DNA of 64,000 nucleotides from Pusillimonas sp044464525 (GTDB lineage: Bacteria > Pseudomonadota > Gammaproteobacteria > Burkholderiales > Burkholderiaceae_B). The notes under the pieces are model-generated. The model was not told the origin of the DNA. It did no database searches and saw only the letters and a program-made list of their open reading frames with translations. The translations under genes were made by a program, and so were the position numbers. The DNA lies in the NCBI RefSeq assembly GCF_044464525.1, contig NZ_JBIQLE010000005.1:62001-126000 (forward strand), written 5' to 3'. Below are positions 1 through 8,523 of the stretch, in pieces (the first letter of the stretch is position 1; every line of letters begins with the position of its first letter).

Positions 1-861
1 CTGAAGCGGGCCGATACCCCCGAACAGCTGATCAAGCTGTTCGAGCTGGCCAGCGCCGAGGCGCAAGCGGCGTTCGGCGACGACCGGGTCTACATCGAAA
101 GCTTCGTCACCCAAGGACGGCACGTCGAAGTACAAATACTGGGTGACGGCCAACGGGTCATCCATTTGGGCGACCGCGACTGCTCGGTGCAGCGGCGCTA
201 CCAGAAACTGATCGAAGAAGCGCCCGCGCCCAGCCTGCCCGACGATATGCGAGCCGGGCTGCATGAAGCCGCCCTGCGCTTCGCCCGCCACATCGGCTAT
301 CGCAACGCAGGCACCATTGAGTTCCTGGTCGACGTGCCCAGGCAGCAATTCTATTTTCTTGAAATGAATGCCCGCATCCAGGTCGAGCATCCGGTCACCG
401 AACAGGTTACGGGAATTGATCTGGTCGCACAGCAGTTGCGCATCGCGAATGGCTTGCCGCTTGACCTGTCGCAAGATGACATACACATACGTGGGCACGC
501 CATCGAATGCCGCATCAACGCCGATGACCCCGACAACGATTTCCGCCCATCGCCGGGCCGCATAAGCGACGCGCACTTTCCTTCCGCCGAAGGAGTGAGG
601 GTCGACACCCACATCGAAGCCGGCGCCTTCGTTCCGCCCTTTTACGATTCAATGATCGCCAAGGTGATCGCCGTGGGCGCCACCCGCGACGAAGCGCGGC
701 GTCGGTTGGCGCAGTCCCTGGCGCAAACCCGGATCGAAGGCGTAAAGACCAATATCCCGCTGCACCGCATGGTGCTGGAAACCCCCGAGTTCATCGAGGG
801 CGGTGTGGACACAAACTTTCTGGGACGCAAGCTGGCGGAAGCCGGCGGCGTCATCGCATAG
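1..861 (+). CDS. Biotin carboxylase subunit, C-terminal part (cut by window start)
   Basis: The reading frame is open from base 1, so the N-terminal part lies outside the window; 286 residues are visible. This is the ATP-grasp and C-terminal region of a biotin carboxylase, which carboxylates the biotin of a carrier protein with ATP and bicarbonate. Visible family motifs are YIESFV, the HVEVQILGD strand, the glycine/arginine segment HLGDRDCSVQRRYQK, and FLEMNARIQVEHPVTE, which holds the metal/ATP-binding Glu and Asn and the catalytic Arg. The C-terminal domain carries GHAIECRINADDP. The stop is 8 bases before a carboxyltransferase gene, so the two are probably subunits of one biotin-dependent carboxylase. 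No biotinyl-carrier domain is seen here; it may lie upstream. The substrate cannot be told from this subunit. Confidence 0.93.
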   Translation: MKRADTPEQLIKLFELASAEAQAAFGDDRVYIESFVTQGRHVEVQILGDGQRVIHLGDRDCSVQRRYQKLIEEAPAPSLPDDMRAGLHEAALRFARHIGYRNAGTIEFLVDVPRQQFYFLEMNARIQVEHPVTEQVTGIDLVAQQLRIANGLPLDLSQDDIHIRGHAIECRINADDPDNDFRPSPGRISDAHFPSAEGVRVDTHIEAGAFVPPFYDSMIAKVIAVGATRDEARRRLAQSLAQTRIEGVKTNIPLHRMVLETPEFIEGGVDTNFLGRKLAEAGGVIA

Positions 862-869
862 GCCGCAGC

Positions 870-2363
870 ATGAAGCACGACTCCGTACAATTTATCGACA
901 CCTCCGTCCGCGATGGCAACCAAAGCCTTTGGGCGGCCACCGGGCTGCGCACCGGCATGATGCTGCCCATCGCGCCCGCCATGGACGAGGCCGGCTACCA
1001 TTCGATCGATTTCAGCACCAGCACCCACATGGCGGTTACAGTGCGCTACCACAAGGAAGACCCTTGGGAGCGTCTGCGCCTAATGAAGCAACGCCTGAAG
1101 CGCACTTCACTTACCTTTCTTTCGACCGGCCTTCGATTCATTTCGTGGGAAACCGCTCATCCGGAATTGATGGCGCTGTCGTACAAGCTTCTGGTAAATA
1201 ACGGCATCGAGCGCTTCATGGTGATGGACCCCATGAACGCGACCCAGGCCGTCATCGACAATTGCCGGGCCATGCACAAGGCCGGCGCATCTGAAATTGT
1301 CGGGGCATTGGTCTATACGGTAAGCCCCATCCACGACGACGCATTCTTTACCCGCATGGCGGCCGACTTGGCCGCCCAGCCCTTCATCGATCGCATCTAT
1401 CTGAAAGACCCTGGCGGCCTGCTTACCCTCGACCGCGCTCGCACCTTGCTGCCGGCCATCAGGCAGGCCATCGGCGGCAAGCCCCTTGAGCTGCATTCGC
1501 ATTGCACGATAGGCCTGGCGCCATTCACCTACGCCGAGGCGCCCGATCTGGGCGTGGGTACCTTGCATACGGCCGCGCGCCCGTTGGGCAACGGCACCAG
1601 CCAGCCCACCGTGGAAAGCGTGGTCAACAACCTGCAAAGCCGGGGCATTTCGCACAACCTCGACCTGGACGCCGTGGCCCGGGTCAGCGACTGGTTCGAA
1701 AAACTGGCCAAGGCCGAGGGCCTGCCCATAGGCGTGCCGCAGCAGTATGACGAGCGCTATTTCTCGCACCAGTTGCCGGGCGGCATGATAGGCACCATGA
1801 TGCGCCAACTGCGCGAAATCCGGCAAGAACACCGGCTGCCCGAAGTCTATGAAGAGGTTAGCCGCGTGCGGGCCGAACTGGGCTACCCCATCATGGTGAC
1901 GCCTCTTTCGCAGGTGGTCGGCACGATGGCCGTGATGAACGTGCTGGCGCCGGAGCGCTACGCCAATGTGCCGGACGAAGTCATCCGCTATGTCATGGGC
2001 CGCTTCGGCACGCCTTCGGGCGACGTCGACGCCAACGTACGCGATCGCATCGCACAACTTCCGCGCGCCCGCGAACTGATGGCCCAGCCACCCATGCCCG
2101 ATGTCGCCGAGTTGCGCAAGCGCTTCAGCCCGCATATTTCCGACGAGGAATTCCTGCTGCGTGCCGTCATGCCCGCCGACCAGATAGACGCCATGGTCGC
2201 GGCCGGCCCCTGCCGACAAGACTACAACCCCGTGACGGCGCCGATTGAAACGCTGATCAAATCGCTTTCAGAACGGCCCGACCTGACCCACGCACACATC
2301 GAACGGGAAGGCTTCAAGATCGATCTTCGCAGCCACGCCCATCGGAATGGAGAATCTGCATGA
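870..2363 (+). CDS. Carboxyltransferase subunit of a pyruvate carboxylase / oxaloacetate decarboxylase-like enzyme
   Basis: This 497-residue TIM-barrel protein of the HMGL-like family resembles the carboxyltransferase part of pyruvate carboxylase B or OadA. Visible motifs are FIDTSVRDGNQS (Asp10 metal ligand), IYLKDPGG with Lys179 at the place of the carbamylated lysine, LHSHCT with His209 and His211 as metal ligands, and the NGTSQPT loop (Thr243) used in carboxyl transfer. The family usually has RDAHQS where this protein has RDGNQS. No biotin attachment motif is visible at the C-terminus. It follows the biotin carboxylase by 8 bases and overlaps the next gene by four (ATGA), so all are one operon. 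Transfer of CO2 to or from a 2-oxo acid is likely; the exact acceptor is unknown. Confidence 0.8.
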   Translation: MKHDSVQFIDTSVRDGNQSLWAATGLRTGMMLPIAPAMDEAGYHSIDFSTSTHMAVTVRYHKEDPWERLRLMKQRLKRTSLTFLSTGLRFISWETAHPELMALSYKLLVNNGIERFMVMDPMNATQAVIDNCRAMHKAGASEIVGALVYTVSPIHDDAFFTRMAADLAAQPFIDRIYLKDPGGLLTLDRARTLLPAIRQAIGGKPLELHSHCTIGLAPFTYAEAPDLGVGTLHTAARPLGNGTSQPTVESVVNNLQSRGISHNLDLDAVARVSDWFEKLAKAEGLPIGVPQQYDERYFSHQLPGGMIGTMMRQLREIRQEHRLPEVYEEVSRVRAELGYPIMVTPLSQVVGTMAVMNVLAPERYANVPDEVIRYVMGRFGTPSGDVDANVRDRIAQLPRARELMAQPPMPDVAELRKRFSPHISDEEFLLRAVMPADQIDAMVAAGPCRQDYNPVTAPIETLIKSLSERPDLTHAHIEREGFKIDLRSHAHRNGESA

Positions 2364-3202
2364 CTCGCGCCAGTTCGCCTTTAAGCCTGGACACCTTGGC
2401 AAAAGGCTACATTTTCGACATCGATGGAACATTGGCCCTGGCCGACCGCCATCTCAGCGGCTATGAGGCCTTGCCGGGCGCCATCGAACTTATCGAGCTG
2501 CTGCAAGAGCGCAAGACTCCCTTTGTGGCGTTCACCAACGGCTCCACCAAGACGCCGACGCAGTTGTCTTCGGCCCTGAAGGCCGCGGGTTTCAACATTC
2601 CGCCCTACCAGGCGCTGACGCCGCCCTCGGTGGCCGTGTCTCTATTCAAAAGCAAAGGGTACAAACGCCTGCTCGTTCTGGGAACCGAGGGAGTCTGGCG
2701 CCCCCTGGCCGATGCCGGCCTGGACATCGTGGTCTCGCCTGAGCGGGCCGACGACGCCGACGCAGTGCTTATCGGCTGGTATCCCGAATTTCGCTTGGCC
2801 GATCTCGAGGCCGCCTGCCGCGCGGTCTGGAATGGCGCGGGCCTCTACACAGTTTCGACCGCACCATTTCTGGCAAGCCGCGAAGGCCGCACACTGGGAA
2901 TTTCGGGCGCACTGACGGCCGCTGTATCCAGCGTCACCGGCGCGCAGGCCACGATCGTCGGCAAGCCCGCCGCAGCGGCCTTTGAGGTGGCACGGTCATT
3001 ATTGGGCCTGCATGCCCAGGAGATCGCCATCGTGGGCGACGACTTATCACTTGAAAACGCCATGGCACACGAAAACGGAGCCATTTCGGTAGGTGTGCAC
3101 ACAGGACTGGCGTCGCCGCAAGAGATCGCCGACCTGCCGGCCAAATTGCAGCCTCACTATTCTTTGGCCGGAGTCAACGAGCTGCTGGCACTGATACGTT
3201 GA
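2360..3202 (+). CDS. HAD-superfamily hydrolase, NagD-like (subclass IIA)
   Basis: A 280-residue HAD phosphatase. Motif I is FDIDGTLALAD with nucleophile Asp20 and acid/base Asp22; motif II is FTNGS (about residues 58-62), as in NagD and p-nitrophenylphosphatase-like enzymes; a GKP segment lies near residue 198; and motif IV is IVGDDLSLENAM. Motif IV differs from the usual GDRxxTDI of this subclass, but an acidic pair is kept. The start overlaps the stop of the carboxyltransferase gene, which suggests translational coupling. Family members remove phosphate from small sugars or nucleotides, or act in metabolite repair. Its role beside a carboxylase is unknown. Confidence 0.82.
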   Translation: MTRASSPLSLDTLAKGYIFDIDGTLALADRHLSGYEALPGAIELIELLQERKTPFVAFTNGSTKTPTQLSSALKAAGFNIPPYQALTPPSVAVSLFKSKGYKRLLVLGTEGVWRPLADAGLDIVVSPERADDADAVLIGWYPEFRLADLEAACRAVWNGAGLYTVSTAPFLASREGRTLGISGALTAAVSSVTGAQATIVGKPAAAAFEVARSLLGLHAQEIAIVGDDLSLENAMAHENGAISVGVHTGLASPQEIADLPAKLQPHYSLAGVNELLALIR

Positions 3203-3246
3203 CACGACGCGCCTAAAACAAAACATAGCTTCACAGGAGACAACAC

Positions 3247-4488
3247 ATGGAAAGCAAAGCCAGAGTCCTGCTCATAGCCACCCAGGACACCAAATCAATC
3301 GAAGCGCGATTCATACGCGAACAGCTCGAAGCGAACGGGGTCGAGGTAATACATCTTGACCCCAGCATCCGCAAGGAAGTCACGCCGGCGGCGGAAATTC
3401 CGCCGTCCGAAGTGGCAGCCGGGGCAGGCAAGACCATACAAGAAGTACGCGATCTGAATCATGAGGGTAAATGCCAGGAAGCCATGACTGCGGGAGCCAT
3501 CAAGGTGGCGCAGGAACTGCACGCTCGTACACCGCTAAGCGGCATCATCGCAATCGGCGGCTCGATGGGCAGCGCCCTGGGCAGCGCAGTGCTGCAGACC
3601 TTTCCTTACGGCTTGCCCAAAGTGCTTATCTCGACGATGGCCTCCGGCTTCACGCGGCCATTCATAGGCGCGCGAGACATCATCATGTTCAACCCGGTTA
3701 CCGATATTGCCGGCCTCAACACCATTACGCGCACCGTGTTTGGCAACGCCGCCATCGCCACTGCGGCGATGGCCAAGGCTTACAAGCCCTACACGCGCGA
3801 GCCGCGCCCTGTAGTGGCAATGGGCACCTTGGGCACCATCGACCGTTGCACGGTGCGGGTACGAAAGAAACTTGAAGAACAAGGCTTCGAGGTTCTGGTG
3901 TTCCACACCCTGGGCACAGGCGGCATGGCGCTGGACCAGTTTGTGTCCGAGCGCGACAACGTAGTGGCGGTGGTGGAAACCTCGGTGAACGAGCACAACG
4001 ATTTCCTGAACAACGGTATCACCAGCGCCGGGCCCGACCGCTCTAAGGCCGCACTGAAAAAAGGCCTGCCTGTCATCTTCGCGCCGGGAAACGCCGATTT
4101 CATGGTGTCCGGCCCCATCGACATGGCGCGCCAACAGTTTCCCGGGAAGCGGTATCACTTGCACAACTCTGCCTTGACGGCGGTGCGCACCGAGGCCGAA
4201 GAACTGCACAAGCTGGCTGCCCACCTGGGCGGCCTGATAGCAGATGCGAAGGGTCCGGTGTCGTTCTTTGTACCGCTGCAAGGGTTCTCGCATCACGACA
4301 GCCCTGAAGGCCACCTGCACGACCCATCGTTGTGCCCGGTGTTCTTTGATGGGGTTAAAGCTAGTATGCCCGAATCCGTAAATGTGGCAAAGTTTGACTG
4401 CCATTTGAATGACGAGCAGTTTGCCGATGCGCTGGTAGAAGAAGTTCTTCGTCTCGTAGGCCGGCCCGAAACTGTAGCAAGCCAATAA
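3247..4488 (+). CDS. Tm-1-like ATP-binding domain protein (UPF0261 family)
   Basis: A 413-residue cytosolic protein with full-length similarity to the UPF0261 / Tm-1-like family, whose N-terminal half is related to the tomato Tm-1 ATP-binding domain. Family features visible are the start VLLIATQDTKSIEARF, the glycine-rich segment IIAIGGSMGSALGSAVL (about residues 100-116) and VAMGTLGTIDRCTVRVRKKL in the second half. The start has an AGGAG ribosome site. The usual neighbour in other bacteria is a TIM-barrel phosphoenolpyruvate-hydrolase-like protein, which is absent here; instead the gene lies between a HAD hydrolase and a LIV transporter. The biochemical function is not established for bacterial members. 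Confidence 0.85.
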   Translation: MESKARVLLIATQDTKSIEARFIREQLEANGVEVIHLDPSIRKEVTPAAEIPPSEVAAGAGKTIQEVRDLNHEGKCQEAMTAGAIKVAQELHARTPLSGIIAIGGSMGSALGSAVLQTFPYGLPKVLISTMASGFTRPFIGARDIIMFNPVTDIAGLNTITRTVFGNAAIATAAMAKAYKPYTREPRPVVAMGTLGTIDRCTVRVRKKLEEQGFEVLVFHTLGTGGMALDQFVSERDNVVAVVETSVNEHNDFLNNGITSAGPDRSKAALKKGLPVIFAPGNADFMVSGPIDMARQQFPGKRYHLHNSALTAVRTEAEELHKLAAHLGGLIADAKGPVSFFVPLQGFSHHDSPEGHLHDPSLCPVFFDGVKASMPESVNVAKFDCHLNDEQFADALVEEVLRLVGRPETVASQ

Positions 4489-4492
4489 GAAT

Positions 4493-4546
4493 AATATGCA
4501 TAAAATAGGTTATCATGCTTAAAAATTCACAAAGCATGCTTTGACA
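4493..4546. promoter_or_regulatory. Upstream region of LIV transporter 1 with palindromes
   Basis: AT-rich region between the Tm-1-like gene and the binding-protein gene. It holds TATGCATAAAAT at 4495-4506 (TATGCATA is palindromic) and the perfect 12-base palindrome AAAGCATGCTTT at 4531-4542, followed by TTGACA at 4541-4546, a possible -35 box with no convincing -10. The 12-mer at 4495 also occurs at 37660-37671 before a GntR regulator and its divergent operon. Use as an operator is inferred. Confidence 0.45.
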
Positions 4547-4621
4547 AATTGGGCGCCGGGGCAGCGCCTGCATTTGAAACGAATAAAGGCCCACAAACCC
4601 AACTGGTTGGAGACTACTTCT

Positions 4622-5848
4622 ATGAAGTTCACAAAATGGACATCCGCCCTAGCCGTCGCGCTAGGTTTCTCGCTCGGGCTTGCCGCCCCCTCGTTCGCTC
4701 AAGACAAGGCGCCTGATGTTATCCGCATCGGCTACGCTCTTGCCAAAAGCGGCCCCAACGCTCCCGGCGCTGACACCACTGTAAGACCCAATTACGAAAT
4801 GTGGGTCAAAGACATCAACGACGCCGGCGGCCTGATGCTTAGCGCCTACGGCAAGCGCGTACCCGTTGAAGTCGTCCAGTACGACGACCGCTCCAGCACC
4901 GAAGAAGCCGTTCGCGCCATTGAACGCCTTGTCACCCAAGACAAGGTCGACCTTCTGCTGCCGCCGTGGGGCACCGCCACCAACCTGGCCGTGGCTCCCC
5001 TATTCATGAAGTACGGCTATCCGCAGGTCAGCGGCACCAACCTTACCGCCAAGGCCGACCAATTCGCAAAGCGCTGGCCCACGCAGTTCTTCCTGCTGGG
5101 CAACGCCGGCACCTACGCTGAAGTGCTAATGGACGTTCTCGATCAGGCCCGCAAAGACGGCAAGATCAACGACAAGGTCGCCATGATCGCCGTCGCCGAC
5201 GGCTTCGGTGTCGAAACTTCCACTGCCACGCGCAAGGCTGCGGAAACGCATGGCTTCGATCTGGTCATCGATAAATCGTATCCGTTGGGCACCACCGACC
5301 TGTCGTCGCTGCTTAATGAGGTAAAAGCATCCGGCGCCGACACCTTCATCGCCTGGTCCTATCCGCCCGACACCATCCTGGTTTCCGACCAGGCCCGCGT
5401 GGCCGGCCTGAACCCCAAGGTGTTCTACACCGGTGTCGGCACACAGTTCCCGTTCTTCCTGGGTAAATACGGCGCCGAAGCCATCGAAGGGCAAATGAGC
5501 CTTGGCGGCATCGACGGCACCTCGGATAAAGTCAATCAGTATCGCGCCCGTCACAAGGAAGTTACCGGCCGCGACGCCGACTACTGGGGCAGCATCAACA
5601 ATTACGTCGGCCTGCAAATGCTGCAGCAAGCCATCGAGCGTGTAGGCAAGATCGACCGCGAAGCCATCACCAAAGAGCTTCAGTCGGGCACCTTCGATAC
5701 GGTACTGGGCGATGTCAAGCTTGAGAACAACCAGATCACAGGCATTTTTGTGGTCGGTCAATGGCAAAACGGCGTGTTCCAAGGCATCGGGCCCACTGAC
5801 CTGAAGGGCGCCCAACCGGCCATCATTCCCAAGCCGGCCTGGAAATAA
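4622..5848 (+). CDS. ABC transporter substrate-binding protein, branched-chain amino acid type (transporter 1)
   Basis: A 408-residue periplasmic binding protein of the LIV / peripla_BP_6 family. Residues 1-26 form a signal peptide (MKFTKW, a hydrophobic stretch, then cleavage after SFAQ). The mature part begins with IRIGYALAKSGPNAPGA, the usual first strand and ligand loop, and GTATNLAVAPLF lies in the first lobe. The frame is open further upstream, but the start at 4622 was chosen because it begins the signal peptide and has a GGAGAC ribosome site. It is followed by livH, livM, livG and livF genes. The ligand is unknown; sharing a region with a carboxylase suggests an organic acid or amide, but this is a guess. 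Confidence 0.9.
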   Translation: MKFTKWTSALAVALGFSLGLAAPSFAQDKAPDVIRIGYALAKSGPNAPGADTTVRPNYEMWVKDINDAGGLMLSAYGKRVPVEVVQYDDRSSTEEAVRAIERLVTQDKVDLLLPPWGTATNLAVAPLFMKYGYPQVSGTNLTAKADQFAKRWPTQFFLLGNAGTYAEVLMDVLDQARKDGKINDKVAMIAVADGFGVETSTATRKAAETHGFDLVIDKSYPLGTTDLSSLLNEVKASGADTFIAWSYPPDTILVSDQARVAGLNPKVFYTGVGTQFPFFLGKYGAEAIEGQMSLGGIDGTSDKVNQYRARHKEVTGRDADYWGSINNYVGLQMLQQAIERVGKIDREAITKELQSGTFDTVLGDVKLENNQITGIFVVGQWQNGVFQGIGPTDLKGAQPAIIPKPAWK

Positions 5849-5860
5849 TCCAACTCCAGG

Positions 5861-5954
5861 CCGGGCCTGCAAGAACGCAGGCCCGGATGCTGCGCCGGCT
5901 CTTGCCGGCGCAGCATGGTTGTCATGTATATGAAGCGCCCGGAAATCTCCGGGC
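5861..5954. terminator. Three consecutive stem-loops between binding-protein and permease genes
   Basis: Three perfect inverted repeats follow one another: 5861-5870 with 5877-5886 (10 bp, loop AAGAAC), 5887-5899 with 5904-5916 (13 bp, loop TCTT) and 5937-5942 plus A with 5948-5954 (7 bp, loop AATC). No U-tract follows. In transport operons such structures often protect the upstream binding-protein mRNA or lower expression of the permease genes; that role is inferred here. Confidence 0.75.
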
Positions 5955-5975
5955 CTACTTCACCGGGGGAATTAC

Positions 5976-6851
5976 ATGCTCGTCGTTGAGCTCACCTTAA
6001 CCGCCCTGACGTTAGGCGGTTTGTACGCGCTGATTGCCATGGGTCTGACCCTGCAATATGGCGTGGCCCGCATCATGAACCTCTCGCACGGCGAGTTCAT
6101 GGTTGGTGCGGCATTTCTGGCGTACTGGCTGGTCACCAGCCAGGGCGTGCATCCACTGTTTGCTCTGGCCATCGCATTGCCCATCGGGTTTGTGCTGCAG
6201 TGGCTGGTCTACCAAATTCTGCTTACGCCCCTTGTCAAGCGCGCGCCGTCGGCAGCAGCGCTCGAGGTGGACAGCATCCTTGCCACCTTCGGCATCTTGT
6301 TCGTCGTGCAGGGAATCATACTGGTGCTGTTCGGAGGCGAATACTACAGCTACGGTTTCCTTACCTCGCCCGTCACCATATTGGGGGCCAACGTCGCAGC
6401 CAACCGCTTGCTGGCGGCCGGTGCCGCCATCGTCATCGGCTTGCTCGTCTATTTTGTGTTGGTGCGCTCACGGTGGGGCGCGGCGCTTCGTGCCATGGCC
6501 AATGCGCCGCAGTTTGCCCATCTGGTGGGCATCAACCCCCGAGCCATGGCCGCGTTTGCATTCGCACTGGGCGGAGCCCTGGTAGTCGGGGCCGGCGTGC
6601 TTATCAGCATGTTCCTGTCGTTCAGCGCGTCGATGGGCGTGGCCTTCACCATGAAGGCCCTGGTTATCGTCATCATGGGCGGCGTGGGTAACGTATTGGG
6701 CTGCTTGCTGGCCGGCCTGTTGCTCGGCATCGTTGAAACCCTAGTCTCCAGGTTTGTCGACCCGGGCCTGACCATGGCGGCCACTTTCACCATTTTCTTG
6801 CTGGTGTTGCTACTTAGGCCCCACGGTATCTTCGGGAGGGCTACACGATGA
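5976..6851 (+). CDS. livH: LIV-type ABC permease LivH (transporter 1)
   Basis: A 291-residue inner-membrane permease with about eight hydrophobic segments. The N-terminus LTLGGLYALIAMGLTLQYGVARIMNLSHGEFMV matches the LivH signature, in which the NLSHGE loop is conserved. The EAA-like cytoplasmic loop lies near MKALVIVIMGGVGNVLG. The start has a strong GGGGGA ribosome site. It overlaps livM by four bases (ATGA). It forms one half of the membrane channel used with the binding protein encoded at 4622. Confidence 0.92.
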   Translation: MLVVELTLTALTLGGLYALIAMGLTLQYGVARIMNLSHGEFMVGAAFLAYWLVTSQGVHPLFALAIALPIGFVLQWLVYQILLTPLVKRAPSAAALEVDSILATFGILFVVQGIILVLFGGEYYSYGFLTSPVTILGANVAANRLLAAGAAIVIGLLVYFVLVRSRWGAALRAMANAPQFAHLVGINPRAMAAFAFALGGALVVGAGVLISMFLSFSASMGVAFTMKALVIVIMGGVGNVLGCLLAGLLLGIVETLVSRFVDPGLTMAATFTIFLLVLLLRPHGIFGRATR

Positions 6852-7801
6852 AGCGAACCACGCTTTCTCCCGGTTTCATCCTTGTCGTCATCGCGCTTGC
6901 GGCCGTAGCGGCCTTGCCGTTCTTCGTGCAAAGCGCGTATTTCATATCCTATTCCATCAACGTACTTCAGTACGGCGTGCTGGCAACAGCCTGGACCCTC
7001 TTCTCGGGCCCCACGCGCTATATTTCGCTGGCCACCACGGCCTTCTTCGGCATTGGCGCCTACACCGTCGCGGTTTTGTCCGAAACCCTGCCCTGGTTCG
7101 CCGTGCTGGGCGTGTCCGGGCTCATCGGCATTGTGCTGGCGCTTATCGTAGGGCTGTCGACACTGCGGCTTTCGGGGGTGCACTTTGTCATCTTCACCTT
7201 TGGCCTGGCCGAGCTCGTCCGCCAACTGGTTACCTGGTACGAAGTCAACATCACACGTGTCATTGGCCGCTACATATTCCTGGACATCACCCAGGAACAA
7301 ATCTATTGGCAACTGGTGGCATTGCTGGCCTTGGTGTTGCTGACCGCCTGGCTGATACAGCGCTCCCGTCTCGGGCTGGCGCTGCGGGTCATCGGCGAAG
7401 ACGAACTTGTTGCACGCCACCTGGGCATGAACACCACGCGCGCCAAGGTAATGCTGTTTGTCATCAGCGCCACCTTCATGACCCTTGTGGGCGCCGTCAT
7501 GTCGCCACGCTGGACATACATCGATCCGGGCATCGTGTTCAATCCCACTGTGTCGTTCCAGGTGCTCATCATGGCGCTGCTGGGCGGCGTCGGCCACATC
7601 CTCGGGCCGTTGGCGGGAGTCATCCCGCTTACCGCGCTGTTCGAGGTCTTGTCGGCCAAGTTCCCCAACCATTTCTCCATACTGCTTGGCGCGGCCTTCT
7701 TGATCATCGTGTATCTGGTGCCCAACGGCATAGTCGAGGTGCTGCGTAAATGGCTGCGGCCGCGCACCCGCAAACAACCCACGCCCGAGGCCACGCCATG
7801 A
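6848..7801 (+). CDS. livM: LIV-type ABC permease LivM (transporter 1)
   Basis: A 317-residue inner-membrane permease with eight or more hydrophobic segments. The region TLFSGPTRYISLATTAFFGIGAYT matches the LivM signature, although the usual N-L-x-G-Y-x-G-x-x-S-L-G-H motif is altered. LRLSGVHFVIFTFGLAELVRQ and the loop VLIMALLGGVGHILGPLAG are the expected later elements. The start overlaps the livH stop, and its stop overlaps the livG start, so translation is coupled along the operon. Confidence 0.92.
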   Translation: MKRTTLSPGFILVVIALAAVAALPFFVQSAYFISYSINVLQYGVLATAWTLFSGPTRYISLATTAFFGIGAYTVAVLSETLPWFAVLGVSGLIGIVLALIVGLSTLRLSGVHFVIFTFGLAELVRQLVTWYEVNITRVIGRYIFLDITQEQIYWQLVALLALVLLTAWLIQRSRLGLALRVIGEDELVARHLGMNTTRAKVMLFVISATFMTLVGAVMSPRWTYIDPGIVFNPTVSFQVLIMALLGGVGHILGPLAGVIPLTALFEVLSAKFPNHFSILLGAAFLIIVYLVPNGIVEVLRKWLRPRTRKQPTPEATP

Positions 7802-8523
7802 CCCTGCTCAAGATAGAAAACCTCAGAAAATCGTTTGGCGGCCTCAAAGCGGTGGATGGTCTCAGCTTCAGTGTCAACGAGGGTGAGGTCCTGGGCTTGC
7901 TTGGGCCGAACGGCTCGGGCAAGACCACCGCCATGAACCTCGTCTCGGGCGCCCTTAAGGCCGATTCGGGCAGTGTTCGGCTCGGCTCCGACGAACTGGT
8001 CGGCCTGCCCTCATACAAAATCGCCCGCCTGGGCGTAGCGCGCACCTTTCAACTGGTGCGGGTGCTGGGCGGCATGACGTGCATCGAAAACGTACAGGCC
8101 GGCATGGCCTTCCGAGCCGATTCCCTGTTTGGCCAGGCGGCCGCCCAAGAGGCGCTGCAACTGCTCGACCTGGTGGGCCTGCGCCACGCCGCCGACATCC
8201 CCGCCGGCGACATGACCTACATCGACCAGAAACGGCTCGAGCTTGCCCGCGCCCTGGCGCTTAAGCCGCGCCTGCTGTTGCTTGACGAATGGCTGGCCGG
8301 GCTCAACCCGACTGAACTGCAGGTTGGCATCGAGCTCATCCGCCAGTTGCGCGCTCAGGGGCTTACCGTCATCCTCATCGAACACGTAATGGACGCGGTG
8401 CGCTCGTTGTGCGACCGCTGCGTAGTCATGTTTGCCGGCGCCAAACTGGCCGAAGGAGAAACCAGCCAAGTTCTGTCCCAGGAAGATGTCATCACCGCCT
8501 ACCTCGGAGCGCCGCATGCTTGA
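7798..8523 (+). CDS. livG: LIV-type ABC ATPase LivG (transporter 1)
   Basis: A 241-residue ATP-binding subunit. Walker A is GPNGSGKT (about residues 37-44), Walker B is LLLLDEW, and an IEHVMD switch histidine is present. The canonical LSGGQ signature is replaced by DMTYIDQKRLE, and the residue after the catalytic Glu is Trp rather than Pro. Degenerate signatures of the form xxKRLE are common in LivG-type subunits, so this is probably functional in a heterodimer with LivF. The start at 7798 overlaps the livM stop; an in-frame start upstream was not used because it lies inside livM. Confidence 0.92.
   Translation: MTLLKIENLRKSFGGLKAVDGLSFSVNEGEVLGLLGPNGSGKTTAMNLVSGALKADSGSVRLGSDELVGLPSYKIARLGVARTFQLVRVLGGMTCIENVQAGMAFRADSLFGQAAAQEALQLLDLVGLRHAADIPAGDMTYIDQKRLELARALALKPRLLLLDEWLAGLNPTELQVGIELIRQLRAQGLTVILIEHVMDAVRSLCDRCVVMFAGAKLAEGETSQVLSQEDVITAYLGAPHA

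Noticed and set aside
4541..4621. N-terminal extension of the binding protein of transporter 1
   Set aside because: The added residues are basic and precede a proper signal peptide; the ribosome site lies before 4622.
6449..7777. A 442-codon minus-strand open frame over livH and livM
   Set aside because: Rich in Gln, His and Gly, with no recognisable fold; it is the antisense shadow of two membrane permease genes.
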